Source: Planctomycetota bacterium (GTDB taxonomy: Bacteria > Planctomycetota > Phycisphaerae > UBA1845). Taken from it: a stretch of 16,177 nucleotides of DNA. Positions 1 to 7,540 of the stretch are shown here, in pieces. The stretch spans positions 1 through 16,177 of the forward strand of contig JAJRUK010000196.1 in the NCBI GenBank assembly GCA_024277835.1. Reading direction: 5' to 3'. Made by a program: the position numbers and the translations under genes. The notes beneath the pieces are model-generated. The model saw only the letters and a program-made list of their open reading frames with translations. It did no database searches and had not been told where the DNA came from. Within the stretch, counting starts at the first letter, position 1; each line of letters begins with the position of its first letter.

Positions 1-333
1 GCCCCATTCGATGGGGAGGTCGGTGTGGTCGATGTTGAAGTTTTGACAGACCTTGGTCCACCGTTCCGCGAATTTACCATTGACGACGACAAGGGCTTTA
101 TGACCCGCCGGACAGCACCCGACAATCGCTGCCTCTGCCGCCGAGGTTCCGCTACCGGTAATGGTCATAACCTGCGACTTGGTCTGAAAGAGGTACTGGA
201 GAAGCTCGTGAGACTGCTTGACTAGGTCGCGATACCACGCGGTGCGGTGGTGCTCGATTGGGCGGGCCATCTCAAGCAGGACATCTTCGGGAACCATGAC
301 GGGACCGGGTGTGAGAATGCGTGTTTTTTTCAT
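1..333 (-). CDS. Class V PLP-dependent aminotransferase (alanine-glyoxylate/serine-pyruvate type), 5' part only
   Basis: Reading the minus strand from ATG (333-331) gives 111 codons open to the window edge, so only the N-terminus is present. It begins MKKTRILTPGPVMVPEDVL, the substrate-loop start of the alanine-glyoxylate, serine-pyruvate and phosphonopyruvate aminotransferase group. An IEHHRT segment (residues 26-31) and a glycine/serine-rich cofactor-phosphate loop, TITGSGTSAAEAA (57-69), follow, then a strand reading VVVNGKFAERW (82-92). Family members use PLP in a cytosolic fold-type I dimer to move an amino group from alanine or serine to an oxo acid. The catalytic lysine lies beyond the window, and the exact substrate cannot be told from this part. 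The gene diverges from the polysaccharide cluster, with an extended -10 promoter 45-53 bases upstream of the start. Family assignment is firm; substrate is open. Confidence 0.87.
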   Translation of the reverse strand, partial: MKKTRILTPGPVMVPEDVLLEMARPIEHHRTAWYRDLVKQSHELLQYLFQTKSQVMTITGSGTSAAEAAIVGCCPAGHKALVVVNGKFAERWTKVCQNFNIDHTDLPIEWG

Positions 334-377
334 CGGTTGTCGCCTTGCGTTGGTGGTTATTCCTCTCAGCGTGGTTG

Positions 378-386
378 AGTATAGCA
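378..386 (-). promoter_or_regulatory. Extended -10 promoter for the aminotransferase
   Basis: On the minus strand this reads TGCTATACT: a TATACT hexamer (five of six consensus bases) preceded by the TG of an extended -10. Transcription would start near 371, giving a leader of about 37 bases. The -35 region is poor (TTGGAC at 15 bases), which fits an extended -10 promoter. The upstream part of the promoter lies in the short tandem repeat at 391-430. Confidence 0.5.
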
Positions 387-390
387 CGAC

Positions 391-430
391 TCCGAAACGT
401 CCAAAAGTCCAAACGTCGAAAAGTCCAAAG
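391..430. repeat. Imperfect 8-base tandem repeat, unit TCCAAAAG
   Basis: About five units are visible one after another: TCCGAAACG, TCCAAAAG, TCCAAACG, TCGAAAAG and TCCAAAG. They differ mainly by A/G and A/C changes. The array lies just upstream of the aminotransferase -10 element. It is too short and degenerate for a CRISPR. It may be a slippage repeat or part of a larger interspersed element continuing to the hairpin at 482-500. Confidence 0.6.
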
Positions 431-481
431 AGAAGACTCGAAACGCAGAATCCCTCCCACCCTCTCTCCACTCCTCCGAGT

Positions 482-500
482 CGCAGGCATAAAGCCTGCG
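482..500. repeat. Perfect 7-bp hairpin CGCAGGC-ATAAA-GCCTGCG
   Basis: Two exact complementary 7-base arms flank a 5-base loop. There is no T-run on either side, so it is not a standard intrinsic terminator. Compact GC-armed palindromes in intergenic DNA are often interspersed repeats. Whether this one is repeated cannot be told from a single window. Confidence 0.55.
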
Positions 501-882
501 CGGAAGTGCGGAGTCAAGGACGCCATGACCAGCGCAAAAATCTCCCGTACAAGGTTCGACCGGTATTGCATACAACGGTGATACGCTCATGCACCGCACG
601 GATCGATGAGTTCGTTTGCCGCTCCGGATCGACTCTTTGCCAGCAAACTCGAACCCTCGGCTCGCAAAAACTCCCCTCGCTCTCGATCCCGTCAGCATAG
701 CGGTCTGCTCATTCTACGGGAATCGTCGCGTGGGTCCGGTAATGTCGCGATCGGGGGCGGTCGGGGTCGATCGTCCGCGAAAAGGTCGGGTTCCGTGGTC
801 TGGACGGGGGAATCGTCTCAACCGGGCGAGCGGTGCGTCCGAAAAACATGCAGCGTCTGCGGTTTGTTTGTAGCTGTGGGCG

Positions 883-2826
883 GTGGATGCTCAGAACGCA
901 TGCTCTTGGACCGAAGCGGAGATCAAGATCGCGATGAGAAACGAAGAACGACATTACGGAAAATCGGGCGGGATGCGTCCCGGAGCGCCGGGCACGCCCG
1001 GTCTGCCAGTTTCACCGGGTTCCCCCGGAGCGGGCAGTCGCGGCGACCAGCAGCAGGGCGGCGACGAGGATCGGCCATTCTCCGAAATCCGGCGGACGAT
1101 TTACGATGCGCTTCGATTGCTCTCGGTGCATCGGTGGAGCTTTTTCGTTCCGTTTTGTCTGGTGTGCTGCGGGGCGTTTGTTTCGAGCCTTTATCTGCCA
1201 CGAACGTACAAGGCGACGACGTCGTTTGGTATCGAAAACGATCCGGTCATGATCAATGGGCCGATGTCTGCAGGACTCGAGTCGTATCGATATTTTCGCA
1301 AATCGATGTCTCGCGACCTTGTATCCGTGGGGACGATGGGACCAATCGTTGAGACGCTAGGTCTTGCGGGTGAGTTGTATTACGGCGAGGACGGTTCGCT
1401 GACCTCGGAATCGTTGCAGCGGCGCGATTCGATGGCGCGATCAATCGCCGGGTCTGTTTCGGTGACGACCTCGTCAGCCAGCGAGCTGACCGACGTCGTG
1501 ACGATCGCGTATACCGGTCCAAACTCTACGATCGGTCGAAGCTTGGTTGACGAGACGAAAGCAGCATACAAAGAGCGAGCTGGTGAATGGATGCTTCATT
1601 TTCTCACACGTCGTAGCGAGTACTTTGCCCGCGAGGCGCAGGAGGCTCGCGGCGAAATGCTAAGTGCTCAGCGTGAAGAGGCGCTCTTGCGGATGGAAAA
1701 CCCGCTAGTTGATCCGGGTGACCCTTCCGCCATCGCCGCAAGACTGACGCAGCTTCGATTGGAGCGTCGGAACCTGGAGCTTCGACGACGTGAGTATGAA
1801 TCCGAACTCGTCGCCCATCAGCAACTGTTAGCCGCGACCCTCGCAATCCCTTCCGGGCGTCAGACGCCGACAAGCGGTGGACTGTTGATGAGCGGAGAGG
1901 CGATCTCCCTTGCCAGTCAGTTGCGAAGCGTCGAGGAAGAGATGCTCGCACTGCGTCGCGATCGCGGCGTCACGGATGCGCATCCGGAAATGGAAGCCCT
2001 TCGAGCGGATTCGGAGAGGATCACGAAAATGCTCGAAGCCCAGCAAGCGACCGACGCCGAGCGGATGCTGCTCGTGGAGGAGCGAGGTGGCGATGAGGCG
2101 GCGCTGATCGGACCGCCGGTGCGTGGCCAAGTTTGGTCGCCCGAGACCGCGCAAGTCAATACGCAAATCACTGCAGCGACGAATAAGATTCGCGAGGTTG
2201 ATCTTTCGCGGACGGCGAATCATCGTGAGATTGACGCCATCGAAGACGCGAAGTCGAAGGTCTTTGATCACCAGGAAGAATTTCTGCGGATCGAATCGAA
2301 GCGGTCGCGTGCTCGTAAGCGAATGGAGCAGGCCGAGATGACCGTCGCGAGTGTTGCCCCTTCGATCAAAGGGTTGCTGCAGGATCGGATGATCCATTTT
2401 ATAGACAATGGCCCCGCACGTGGCGGAAGCATTCCGATTTCACCCAAGGCGACGACGATCGTGCTATTGTCGCTTCTTGCAGGACTCGCCGCGGGCGGTG
2501 TGTTTGTGATTCTGGCGGAGGTTCTGGATCACGTTTACAGAAGCTCCTGGCAGGTCGCTCGTAGCTTGGGGTTGCCGCTATTGGAGGCGATCGACGAGAT
2601 CGTTACGGCGCAGGATCGCCGTCGTGCGCTTGTACAAAAAGCGGTCGTCATGCCGGCGATTATTCTGGTTTGCCTTGGAATCACTGGCCTGACCGGGTCG
2701 ATGGCCTACCTGAGCATTAAGCAGCCCTGGACCTACGAACGACTGCGACACATCCCAGACGCGGCGATCAATCTATTCATCGATCGCGACGCTGCGACCG
2801 TAGATGCCGCGTCGGACGAAGGATAG
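883..2826 (+). CDS. Polysaccharide co-polymerase (Wzz/GumC-type chain-length protein) without kinase domain
   Basis: An inner-membrane protein of up to 647 residues that would regulate length or export of the cluster's glycan. A cytoplasmic N-tail carries a collagen-like Gly-Pro segment (about 31-54). TM1 (about 87-105) leads to a large periplasmic part with long charged helices likely to form coiled coils (about 240-320, 340-400 and 430-490). TM2 (about 523-546) follows a Pro-rich SIPISPKA motif, the usual Wzz/GumC signature before the second membrane helix. A third hydrophobic segment (about 587-611) ends in a short tail. There is no Walker A or tyrosine cluster, so no BY-kinase. The longest frame begins with GTG at 883, just after a stop at 871 and without a clear SD. 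ATG at 934 (GGAG 12 bases upstream) and ATG at 973 are alternatives, and the start is uncertain. First gene of the cluster, 70 bases before the exporter genes. Confidence 0.87.
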   Translation: MDAQNACSWTEAEIKIAMRNEERHYGKSGGMRPGAPGTPGLPVSPGSPGAGSRGDQQQGGDEDRPFSEIRRTIYDALRLLSVHRWSFFVPFCLVCCGAFVSSLYLPRTYKATTSFGIENDPVMINGPMSAGLESYRYFRKSMSRDLVSVGTMGPIVETLGLAGELYYGEDGSLTSESLQRRDSMARSIAGSVSVTTSSASELTDVVTIAYTGPNSTIGRSLVDETKAAYKERAGEWMLHFLTRRSEYFAREAQEARGEMLSAQREEALLRMENPLVDPGDPSAIAARLTQLRLERRNLELRRREYESELVAHQQLLAATLAIPSGRQTPTSGGLLMSGEAISLASQLRSVEEEMLALRRDRGVTDAHPEMEALRADSERITKMLEAQQATDAERMLLVEERGGDEAALIGPPVRGQVWSPETAQVNTQITAATNKIREVDLSRTANHREIDAIEDAKSKVFDHQEEFLRIESKRSRARKRMEQAEMTVASVAPSIKGLLQDRMIHFIDNGPARGGSIPISPKATTIVLLSLLAGLAAGGVFVILAEVLDHVYRSSWQVARSLGLPLLEAIDEIVTAQDRRRALVQKAVVMPAIILVCLGITGLTGSMAYLSIKQPWTYERLRHIPDAAINLFIDRDAATVDAASDEG

Positions 2827-2881
2827 GTGTGGCGATTTCACGCGACATTGAGGTCGTTCTTACAGACAGGGTTAACGCGAT

Positions 2882-2887
2882 AGGAGG
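2882..2887 (+). promoter_or_regulatory. Strong ribosome binding site that fixes a TTG start
   Basis: AGGAGG, a full SD core, lies 9 bases before the TTG at 2897. No ATG or GTG is better placed at the N-terminus of the permease, so this site decides that the gene starts with TTG. Confidence 0.8.
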
Positions 2888-2896
2888 TCGGGCGGT

Positions 2897-3721
2897 TTGA
2901 CGACGCTTTCTACATCGATCCGGTTGGCGGATTTGTCTCGCTTTCAACAGCTTCTTTGGAGCTTGACGTGGCGGGATGTGCGCATCCGGTACAAGCAGTC
3001 AGCCCTGGGGATTGGGTGGGCGATCCTGCTTCCGGTCTCGATGATGCTCGTGTTCACGTTCGTATTCACCCGAGCACTGGACGCAACGAGCCTGCTTCCC
3101 ACAACAATGCCCTATGCCCTGTACGCTTACCTCGGACTAGTGCCGTGGACGTTTTTCGGTGCGAGCCTGTCCGGGTGCGTGAACTCATTGGTCGCGAATC
3201 GCAACTTGGTCACGAAAGTCTACTTCCCGCGTGAAGTCTTTCCGCTTTCGAGTATCGGGGCGGCGTTTGTTGATTTCTTGATTGCGCTGGGCGTGCTGTG
3301 TGCGCTAATGGCGTACTTTCATGTCCGGGGCGAGTGGCATTTTATTGCGCATCCGACGCTGCTGTTTCTTCCGGTCGTGGTTGGTGTGCAGGTGATGCTC
3401 ACGATCGGGATCGGCATGATGCTGGCGATGGCGAATCTCTTCTATCGCGATGTTCGACAGGTGTTCGGCGTTCTGATTCAACTCTTGATGTTCGTCTCAG
3501 CCGTCGTCGTGCCCGTTCCTACCGATGGATCGACGCTTGCAAAGTTAATCTCGCTGAACCCGCTCGTGCCGATCATCAGCGCCTACCGCGATTGCGTTGT
3601 TGAGGGGCATTTGCCGGAAGGCGCTCCGTTTGTCTATTCCGCAATACTCGCGTTTGTGCTGATGACCGGCGGGTGGATCTGTTTTCGCAAGGCGTCTTAC
3701 CGATTCGCGGAGTGCATCTAA
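2897..3721 (+). CDS. wzm: ABC-2 type polysaccharide export permease (Wzm/KpsM/TagG family)
   Basis: A 274-residue inner-membrane protein, the usual size for this family; with the downstream ATPase it would flip a lipid-linked glycan across the cytoplasmic membrane. The amphipathic N-terminus WRDVRIRYKQSALGIGWAI (25-43) is the hallmark of the family. About six membrane helices can be placed (roughly 38-58, 72-92, 117-141, 155-178, 187-206 and 246-262). The loop VTKVYFPREVFPLS (105-118) and FYRDVRQ (182-188) are the conserved cytoplasmic coupling segments. The start is TTG at 2897, set by AGGAGG. The stop codon shares its last base with the ATG of the ATPase gene (TAATG), a typical arrangement for coupled translation of two subunits made in equal amounts. 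Polysaccharide rather than drug export is inferred from family and neighbours. Confidence 0.93.
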   Translation: MTTLSTSIRLADLSRFQQLLWSLTWRDVRIRYKQSALGIGWAILLPVSMMLVFTFVFTRALDATSLLPTTMPYALYAYLGLVPWTFFGASLSGCVNSLVANRNLVTKVYFPREVFPLSSIGAAFVDFLIALGVLCALMAYFHVRGEWHFIAHPTLLFLPVVVGVQVMLTIGIGMMLAMANLFYRDVRQVFGVLIQLLMFVSAVVVPVPTDGSTLAKLISLNPLVPIISAYRDCVVEGHLPEGAPFVYSAILAFVLMTGGWICFRKASYRFAECI

Positions 3722-5022
3722 TGAGCGACTCGGTGATCGAATTCAACGGTGTTTCCAAACGCTTTCGTCTCGGGGCAACGCATGATTCATTGCGCGACCT
3801 CGCCGCCGCCGCTTTGGGTTCAATCTTTGGCGGGAAAAAACGCAACAGCGCCGACGAAAACTTTTGGGCGATCAAGGATGTCGACTTTTGCGTTCGCCGC
3901 GGCGAGGTGCTCGGGATCATTGGCCCAAACGGCGCGGGGAAAAGTACCGCCCTGAAGCTCCTCGCCGGTATTCTGCGACCGGACGGAGGCGTCGTCCGCG
4001 TAACAGGGCGGTTGGCTGCACTGATTGAAGTGGGGGCGGGTTTCCACGGCGACCTCACTGGCCGCGAGAACATTTTCCTCAACGGAACGATCCTGGGGAT
4101 GAAACGCCGGGAGATTGCGTCGAAGCTCGATGCCATCGTTGAGTTCGCCGGGTTGGAAAAGTTCTTGGATATGCCCGTGAAGCGTTACAGCTCCGGGATG
4201 TACGCTCGGCTCGGGTTTTCGATTGCGGCGCATGTTGAGCCAGATGTGCTGCTGATTGATGAAGTGCTGTCGGTCGGTGACGCTGTTTTTCGCCTGCGTT
4301 GCATCGAGCGGATGAAAGAGCTTGTCCAAAGTGGAACCACGCTTGTGTTCGTGACGCACGATCTGGATCAGATGCAAAAAGTATGCACGCGAACCATTGT
4401 GCTGGACCACGGAGAGATCGCGTTCGAGGGATCGCCAGCCGATGCGGTCGACCGCTATCTTTCAGCCGTTTCCGGTGCTTCGTCTACTCGACCAACGGAC
4501 GACCTGGTGGCGTGCGATCAGCGCCTGGTGTCGCTGACCGATTTTTCTCTACGTGATGAGGCGGATGAGCGAACGCTAAGCGTGGATGCAGGCAAGCCCA
4601 CCACAATCGAGGCAACGCTCGAGTTGAAATGCCGGATCGAGCGGCTCGTCGTCGAGGTGAACGTTCGTCGAGCACTGGGGGAATCGGTCGTCAGTTTGAA
4701 CTCCGGGCGGTCAGATCGTTTCTATTGCGCCGGGCCAGGTTCGCACCGCATCGCGATACATCTCCCGTCGTTGCCGCTCGCAGGAGGGCAATACTTCTGC
4801 AACGTTCGTGTGTGGGATGCGGATCAGGGTACAACCGTGCTCGATACACCCTATCGATATCCACTCGTTGTGAATGACGGCGGGCGAGCGACCGGGATGT
4901 TCTGCCTCGAACACGAATGGTCGTTCTGTAGCGAACCGCAAGACAAATTGGCGAGCGAGACCGTCGTCGAGGTTACGTCGTCACCAACAGGAGAGACGCA
5001 TGAGAGTCTGCCTGTTCGCTGA
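3721..5022 (+). CDS. wzt: ABC polysaccharide exporter ATPase with C-terminal glycan-binding domain (Wzt)
   Basis: A 433-residue ATPase that powers the permease encoded just upstream. Walker A is GPNGAGKST (68-76). The Q-loop region has the EVGAGFH form (103-109) typical of Wzt/TagH proteins. The signature is YSSGM (156-160), Walker B is VLLIDE (176-181), the D-loop is SVGD (184-187) and the switch histidine is H213. From about residue 262 a beta-rich extension of some 170 residues follows, matching in size and position the Wzt C-terminal domain that binds the modified end of the exported chain in O9a-type systems. The start at 3721 follows GGAG (3709-3712) and fits the N-terminus better than an upstream in-frame ATG at 3673. 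The 3' end overlaps the next gene by 23 bases. The domain implies selective export of a finished or capped chain; the ligand is unknown. Confidence 0.94.
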   Translation: MSDSVIEFNGVSKRFRLGATHDSLRDLAAAALGSIFGGKKRNSADENFWAIKDVDFCVRRGEVLGIIGPNGAGKSTALKLLAGILRPDGGVVRVTGRLAALIEVGAGFHGDLTGRENIFLNGTILGMKRREIASKLDAIVEFAGLEKFLDMPVKRYSSGMYARLGFSIAAHVEPDVLLIDEVLSVGDAVFRLRCIERMKELVQSGTTLVFVTHDLDQMQKVCTRTIVLDHGEIAFEGSPADAVDRYLSAVSGASSTRPTDDLVACDQRLVSLTDFSLRDEADERTLSVDAGKPTTIEATLELKCRIERLVVEVNVRRALGESVVSLNSGRSDRFYCAGPGSHRIAIHLPSLPLAGGQYFCNVRVWDADQGTTVLDTPYRYPLVVNDGGRATGMFCLEHEWSFCSEPQDKLASETVVEVTSSPTGETHESLPVR

Positions 5023-6115
5023 CGCACAGTCGGTTCACATTCAACAGCTTGCGCCGGGTCTCGCGGCCCGTGGCATCGATGTTCATATCCTGACACACAA
5101 GCCCGCCGAGGTCTCGGGTTGCAGCGTCGAGCGGTTTCGTGTTCCCAGGGGCGGTCTGAACAACTTGCGTCGATGGGAAGGGCGACGTCGTGCGTATCTT
5201 GCGTCGTTTCTTCGAGATTTCGATGTGGTGAACATTCACTTCTTGCACGACTGGGGATTTTTTTCGGGAAACGAAAACAGCGACGGGTTCGGCGAAGATG
5301 GGTGCGTTGTCGCGACCGCGTGGGGGTCCGATGTTGTTGACCCACCCGGTGAGACGGCGGCATCGCAGTCGCTGATCGATACGCGCGTCGCAACGCTACA
5401 GGGCGCGACGGTGGTGACAGCATGCGGACCGACGTTCGCGCGCATAGTGGAAAAGTTCGGTCGTCTAAATGTTGGAACGGTCCAGGTTGCCGCGTTCGGT
5501 GTGGATGCAGCGATCTTTTCGCGCGGTAATGCGAACGAACGCGCCGCGGAGAACACTCCCCGCGTAGGGTTTTTCAAGGGGTTCCGTGGCGTCTATGGCG
5601 CGGATCGTTTGGTTCGCGCGATGCCGCTGATTGTCGAACAAATCGGTGATGTGCGATTCGAGATGGTCGGCGACGGTACTGATCTCGCGCGATGCAAAGA
5701 GCTAGCCGATTCGGTAGGCGTGTCTGATCGTATCACCTGGCACGACCGTCAGCCACTGTCGAGTTTACCCAGGTTGATAGAGACATGGGATGCCTCGGTC
5801 ATCCCCTCGGCGCATGAAGCGTTTGGGGTTGCTGCTTTGGAATCGTCCGCCATGGGCGTGCCGGTTGTCGCATCGGATGTCTGCGGATTGCGCGACACGG
5901 TGCGCGATGGTGAAACCGGTTTGCTTGTTGACTCTTCAAATGCAGAGGAGCTTGCCGGTGGGATCGTGAAGCTGTTGAGCGATGCGCCTCTTCGTCAGCG
6001 GATGGCAGCGGCGGGGTGTGCGATGGTGGAGCGCGAGTACCGCTGGTCTGATTTGATTCAGCGTTGGATTGACGTTTACGAAATGGCCCATGAGCGACGA
6101 TGCGAAATGGTGTAA
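5000..6115 (+). CDS. GT4-family glycosyltransferase (first)
   Basis: A 371-residue GT-B fold retaining glycosyltransferase, probably adding one sugar from a nucleotide donor at the cytoplasmic membrane face. The N-domain starts MRVCLFADAQSVHIQQLA, with the glycine-containing segment LAPGLAARG (17-25). The C-domain holds GVDAAIF (167-173), GFFKGFRGVYGADRL (190-204), VGDGTDL (223-229) and the donor-binding motif EAFGVAALE (273-281), a clean E-x7-E, followed by GVPVVAS and GETGLLV. The start ATG at 5000 is chosen over an upstream in-frame ATG (4874) because AGGAG (4989-4993) lies six bases before it and the fold begins there. It overlaps the end of wzt by 23 bases. The sugar and linkage cannot be read from sequence. 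Confidence 0.9.
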   Translation: MRVCLFADAQSVHIQQLAPGLAARGIDVHILTHKPAEVSGCSVERFRVPRGGLNNLRRWEGRRRAYLASFLRDFDVVNIHFLHDWGFFSGNENSDGFGEDGCVVATAWGSDVVDPPGETAASQSLIDTRVATLQGATVVTACGPTFARIVEKFGRLNVGTVQVAAFGVDAAIFSRGNANERAAENTPRVGFFKGFRGVYGADRLVRAMPLIVEQIGDVRFEMVGDGTDLARCKELADSVGVSDRITWHDRQPLSSLPRLIETWDASVIPSAHEAFGVAALESSAMGVPVVASDVCGLRDTVRDGETGLLVDSSNAEELAGGIVKLLSDAPLRQRMAAAGCAMVEREYRWSDLIQRWIDVYEMAHERRCEMV

Positions 6116-6148
6116 CGACTCTCTCAGGACCAGCGAAGGTACAGAACC

Positions 6149-7540
6149 ATGACGACAACTCGAGATCCACATGACGGGGAACAGGCTATGCGAAAACTCT
6201 TGATGGTGTCGCACGCTTTTCCCCCAACTGGCGGGTCGGGCGTGCAGCGGTCGGTAAAGTTTGCCAAGTACCTCGGAGACTTTGGCTGGACCCCTGTTGT
6301 GTGGGCGAGCGATTGCGCGAACGGTCTCCCAATGGATGCATCACTCGAAGCGGATATTACGACCGGCGTGCGGGTGGTTCGCAAGGGCGATTCGCCGCGG
6401 ATCCCGCGAATGGGGCGAACGCTTCGCGGCGTGACGAACGCGCGGAACCTTGGCGGATTGGGGCGAGCTGCAGCCCGGTTCGTGACAGCCGTGGACTGGC
6501 GGCTGAAGGCCTATCGTGAGGCACGGGCCTTCCCCGATGACTGTGCTGCGTGGGCGCGAGCGAGCGTGAATCCTGCTCTGGAGTTGATCGAAACGGAGTC
6601 CGTCGACGCGATTTATTCGACATATAGCCCCGTTTCCAATCACACGCTTGCTATGGCACTAAAACACACGACGGGTTTGCCGTGGGTTGCGGATTTTCGC
6701 GATCTCTGGACGGATGACCCTCGCTATCAGGCGTCGTCGCCAACACGTAAGGACGAAGCGCGCCATCTTGAACAGCAGATCATCGAAGCTGCCGACGTTG
6801 TGGTCGCAGTCACACCGATGCAACGCGATATCCTCGCTTCGCGCATGAGCGGGTGTGATTCGAAGTTCGTAACGATCACGAACGGGTTTGACCCGGACGA
6901 CTTCGTCGATATTGACAGCGAAGCCCATGCGGATCGGTTCGTACTTGCGCACGTGGGACGACTCGACGCCGCTCGAACCAAGCCCGCCATTTTTGAGGCG
7001 CTCGCGTCACTCGCGAAACGCCTGGGTGAACAGAGAGCGCGGTTCGTGCTGCGCATCGTCGGTCATTGCAACGGCGAAACGCGCGCGAAGTTGGAAGCGA
7101 CGGGCCTTGCCGTTGAGGTCGTAGGGTACGTTTCGCACGCGGAAGCCATTGCTGAAATGACGCGGGCGAATGCGCTGCTTGCACTTCTTCCAACCGGTCA
7201 TAATGCTGAGTCGATCATCTGCGGAAAACTCTTCGAGTACCTCGCGACCGGAAAACCGATTCTGGTCGTCGGACCGACGGGCGGCGAGTGCGAGCGCATC
7301 GTACGCGAGTGCGACGCGGGAATATCAACAGAATTTTCGTCGGAAGCTATCGTGGATGCAATTCGGAAGCTGATCATCGAGTGGGTGTCAAGAAAGCCGA
7401 TGGCCGGTTGCGATCCGAGTTTTCTTCGACCCTACTCGCGAATCACGACAACGGGACAACTCGCCGACGTGCTCGACCGCCTCGTACCCGGCCAAAACGA
7501 ACTTGAAGACGAACGCGAATTGGAGGTCGCAGGCGTCTGA
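6149..7540 (+). CDS. GT4-like glycosyltransferase (second)
   Basis: A 463-residue GT-B type glycosyltransferase. The N-domain has FPPTGGSGVQRSVKFAKYL (24-42), the glycine loop and helix typical of the GT4 subgroup that reads GG-x-GVQR, then WVADFRDLWTDDP (179-191). The C-domain shows VTITNGFDPDDF (241-252), LAHVGRLDAARTK (266-278) and KLFEYLATGKPILVV (360-374). The acidic pair around the donor site, E354 and E363, is spaced E-x8-E rather than the usual E-x7-E; only the second glutamate clearly aligns with the family motif. The ATG at 6149 follows AAGG at nine bases; an internal ATG at 6188 would remove 13 residues that precede the first strand. The stop overlaps the next ATG by one base (TGATG). 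The Asp/Glu-rich C-terminal tail (about 449-460) is unusual. Confidence 0.87.
   Translation: MTTTRDPHDGEQAMRKLLMVSHAFPPTGGSGVQRSVKFAKYLGDFGWTPVVWASDCANGLPMDASLEADITTGVRVVRKGDSPRIPRMGRTLRGVTNARNLGGLGRAAARFVTAVDWRLKAYREARAFPDDCAAWARASVNPALELIETESVDAIYSTYSPVSNHTLAMALKHTTGLPWVADFRDLWTDDPRYQASSPTRKDEARHLEQQIIEAADVVVAVTPMQRDILASRMSGCDSKFVTITNGFDPDDFVDIDSEAHADRFVLAHVGRLDAARTKPAIFEALASLAKRLGEQRARFVLRIVGHCNGETRAKLEATGLAVEVVGYVSHAEAIAEMTRANALLALLPTGHNAESIICGKLFEYLATGKPILVVGPTGGECERIVRECDAGISTEFSSEAIVDAIRKLIIEWVSRKPMAGCDPSFLRPYSRITTTGQLADVLDRLVPGQNELEDERELEVAGV

Larger units (their letters stand above)
334..882. other. Divergent intergenic spacer without a credible gene
   Basis: This spacer separates the minus-strand aminotransferase from the plus-strand polysaccharide cluster. 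All open frames across it lack recognisable domains, and the frame of the co-polymerase gene has a stop at 871-873. It holds the aminotransferase promoter, an imperfect octamer repeat (391-430), a pyrimidine-rich stretch (about 449-480) and a perfect hairpin (482-500). I see no convincing promoter for the rightward cluster between 500 and 882, although one must lie here or further upstream. Confidence 0.7.

Noticed and set aside
391..430. Possible CRISPR array
   Set aside because: The units are only about 8 bases, directly adjacent and degenerate, with no spacers and no cas genes nearby.
366..698. Minus-strand open frames in the divergent spacer
   Set aside because: Their sequences are translations of the octamer repeat and hairpin with no recognisable domain; overlapping frames on both strands look equally random.
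606..1352. Plus-strand open frame of 248 codons
   Set aside because: It overlaps the first 470 bases of the co-polymerase gene in another frame, is rich in Arg, Ser and Gly, and has no domain or SD.
1828..2397. Minus-strand open frame of 189 codons
   Set aside because: Antisense to the coiled-coil region of the co-polymerase; the regular codon bias of the real gene produces the open shadow.
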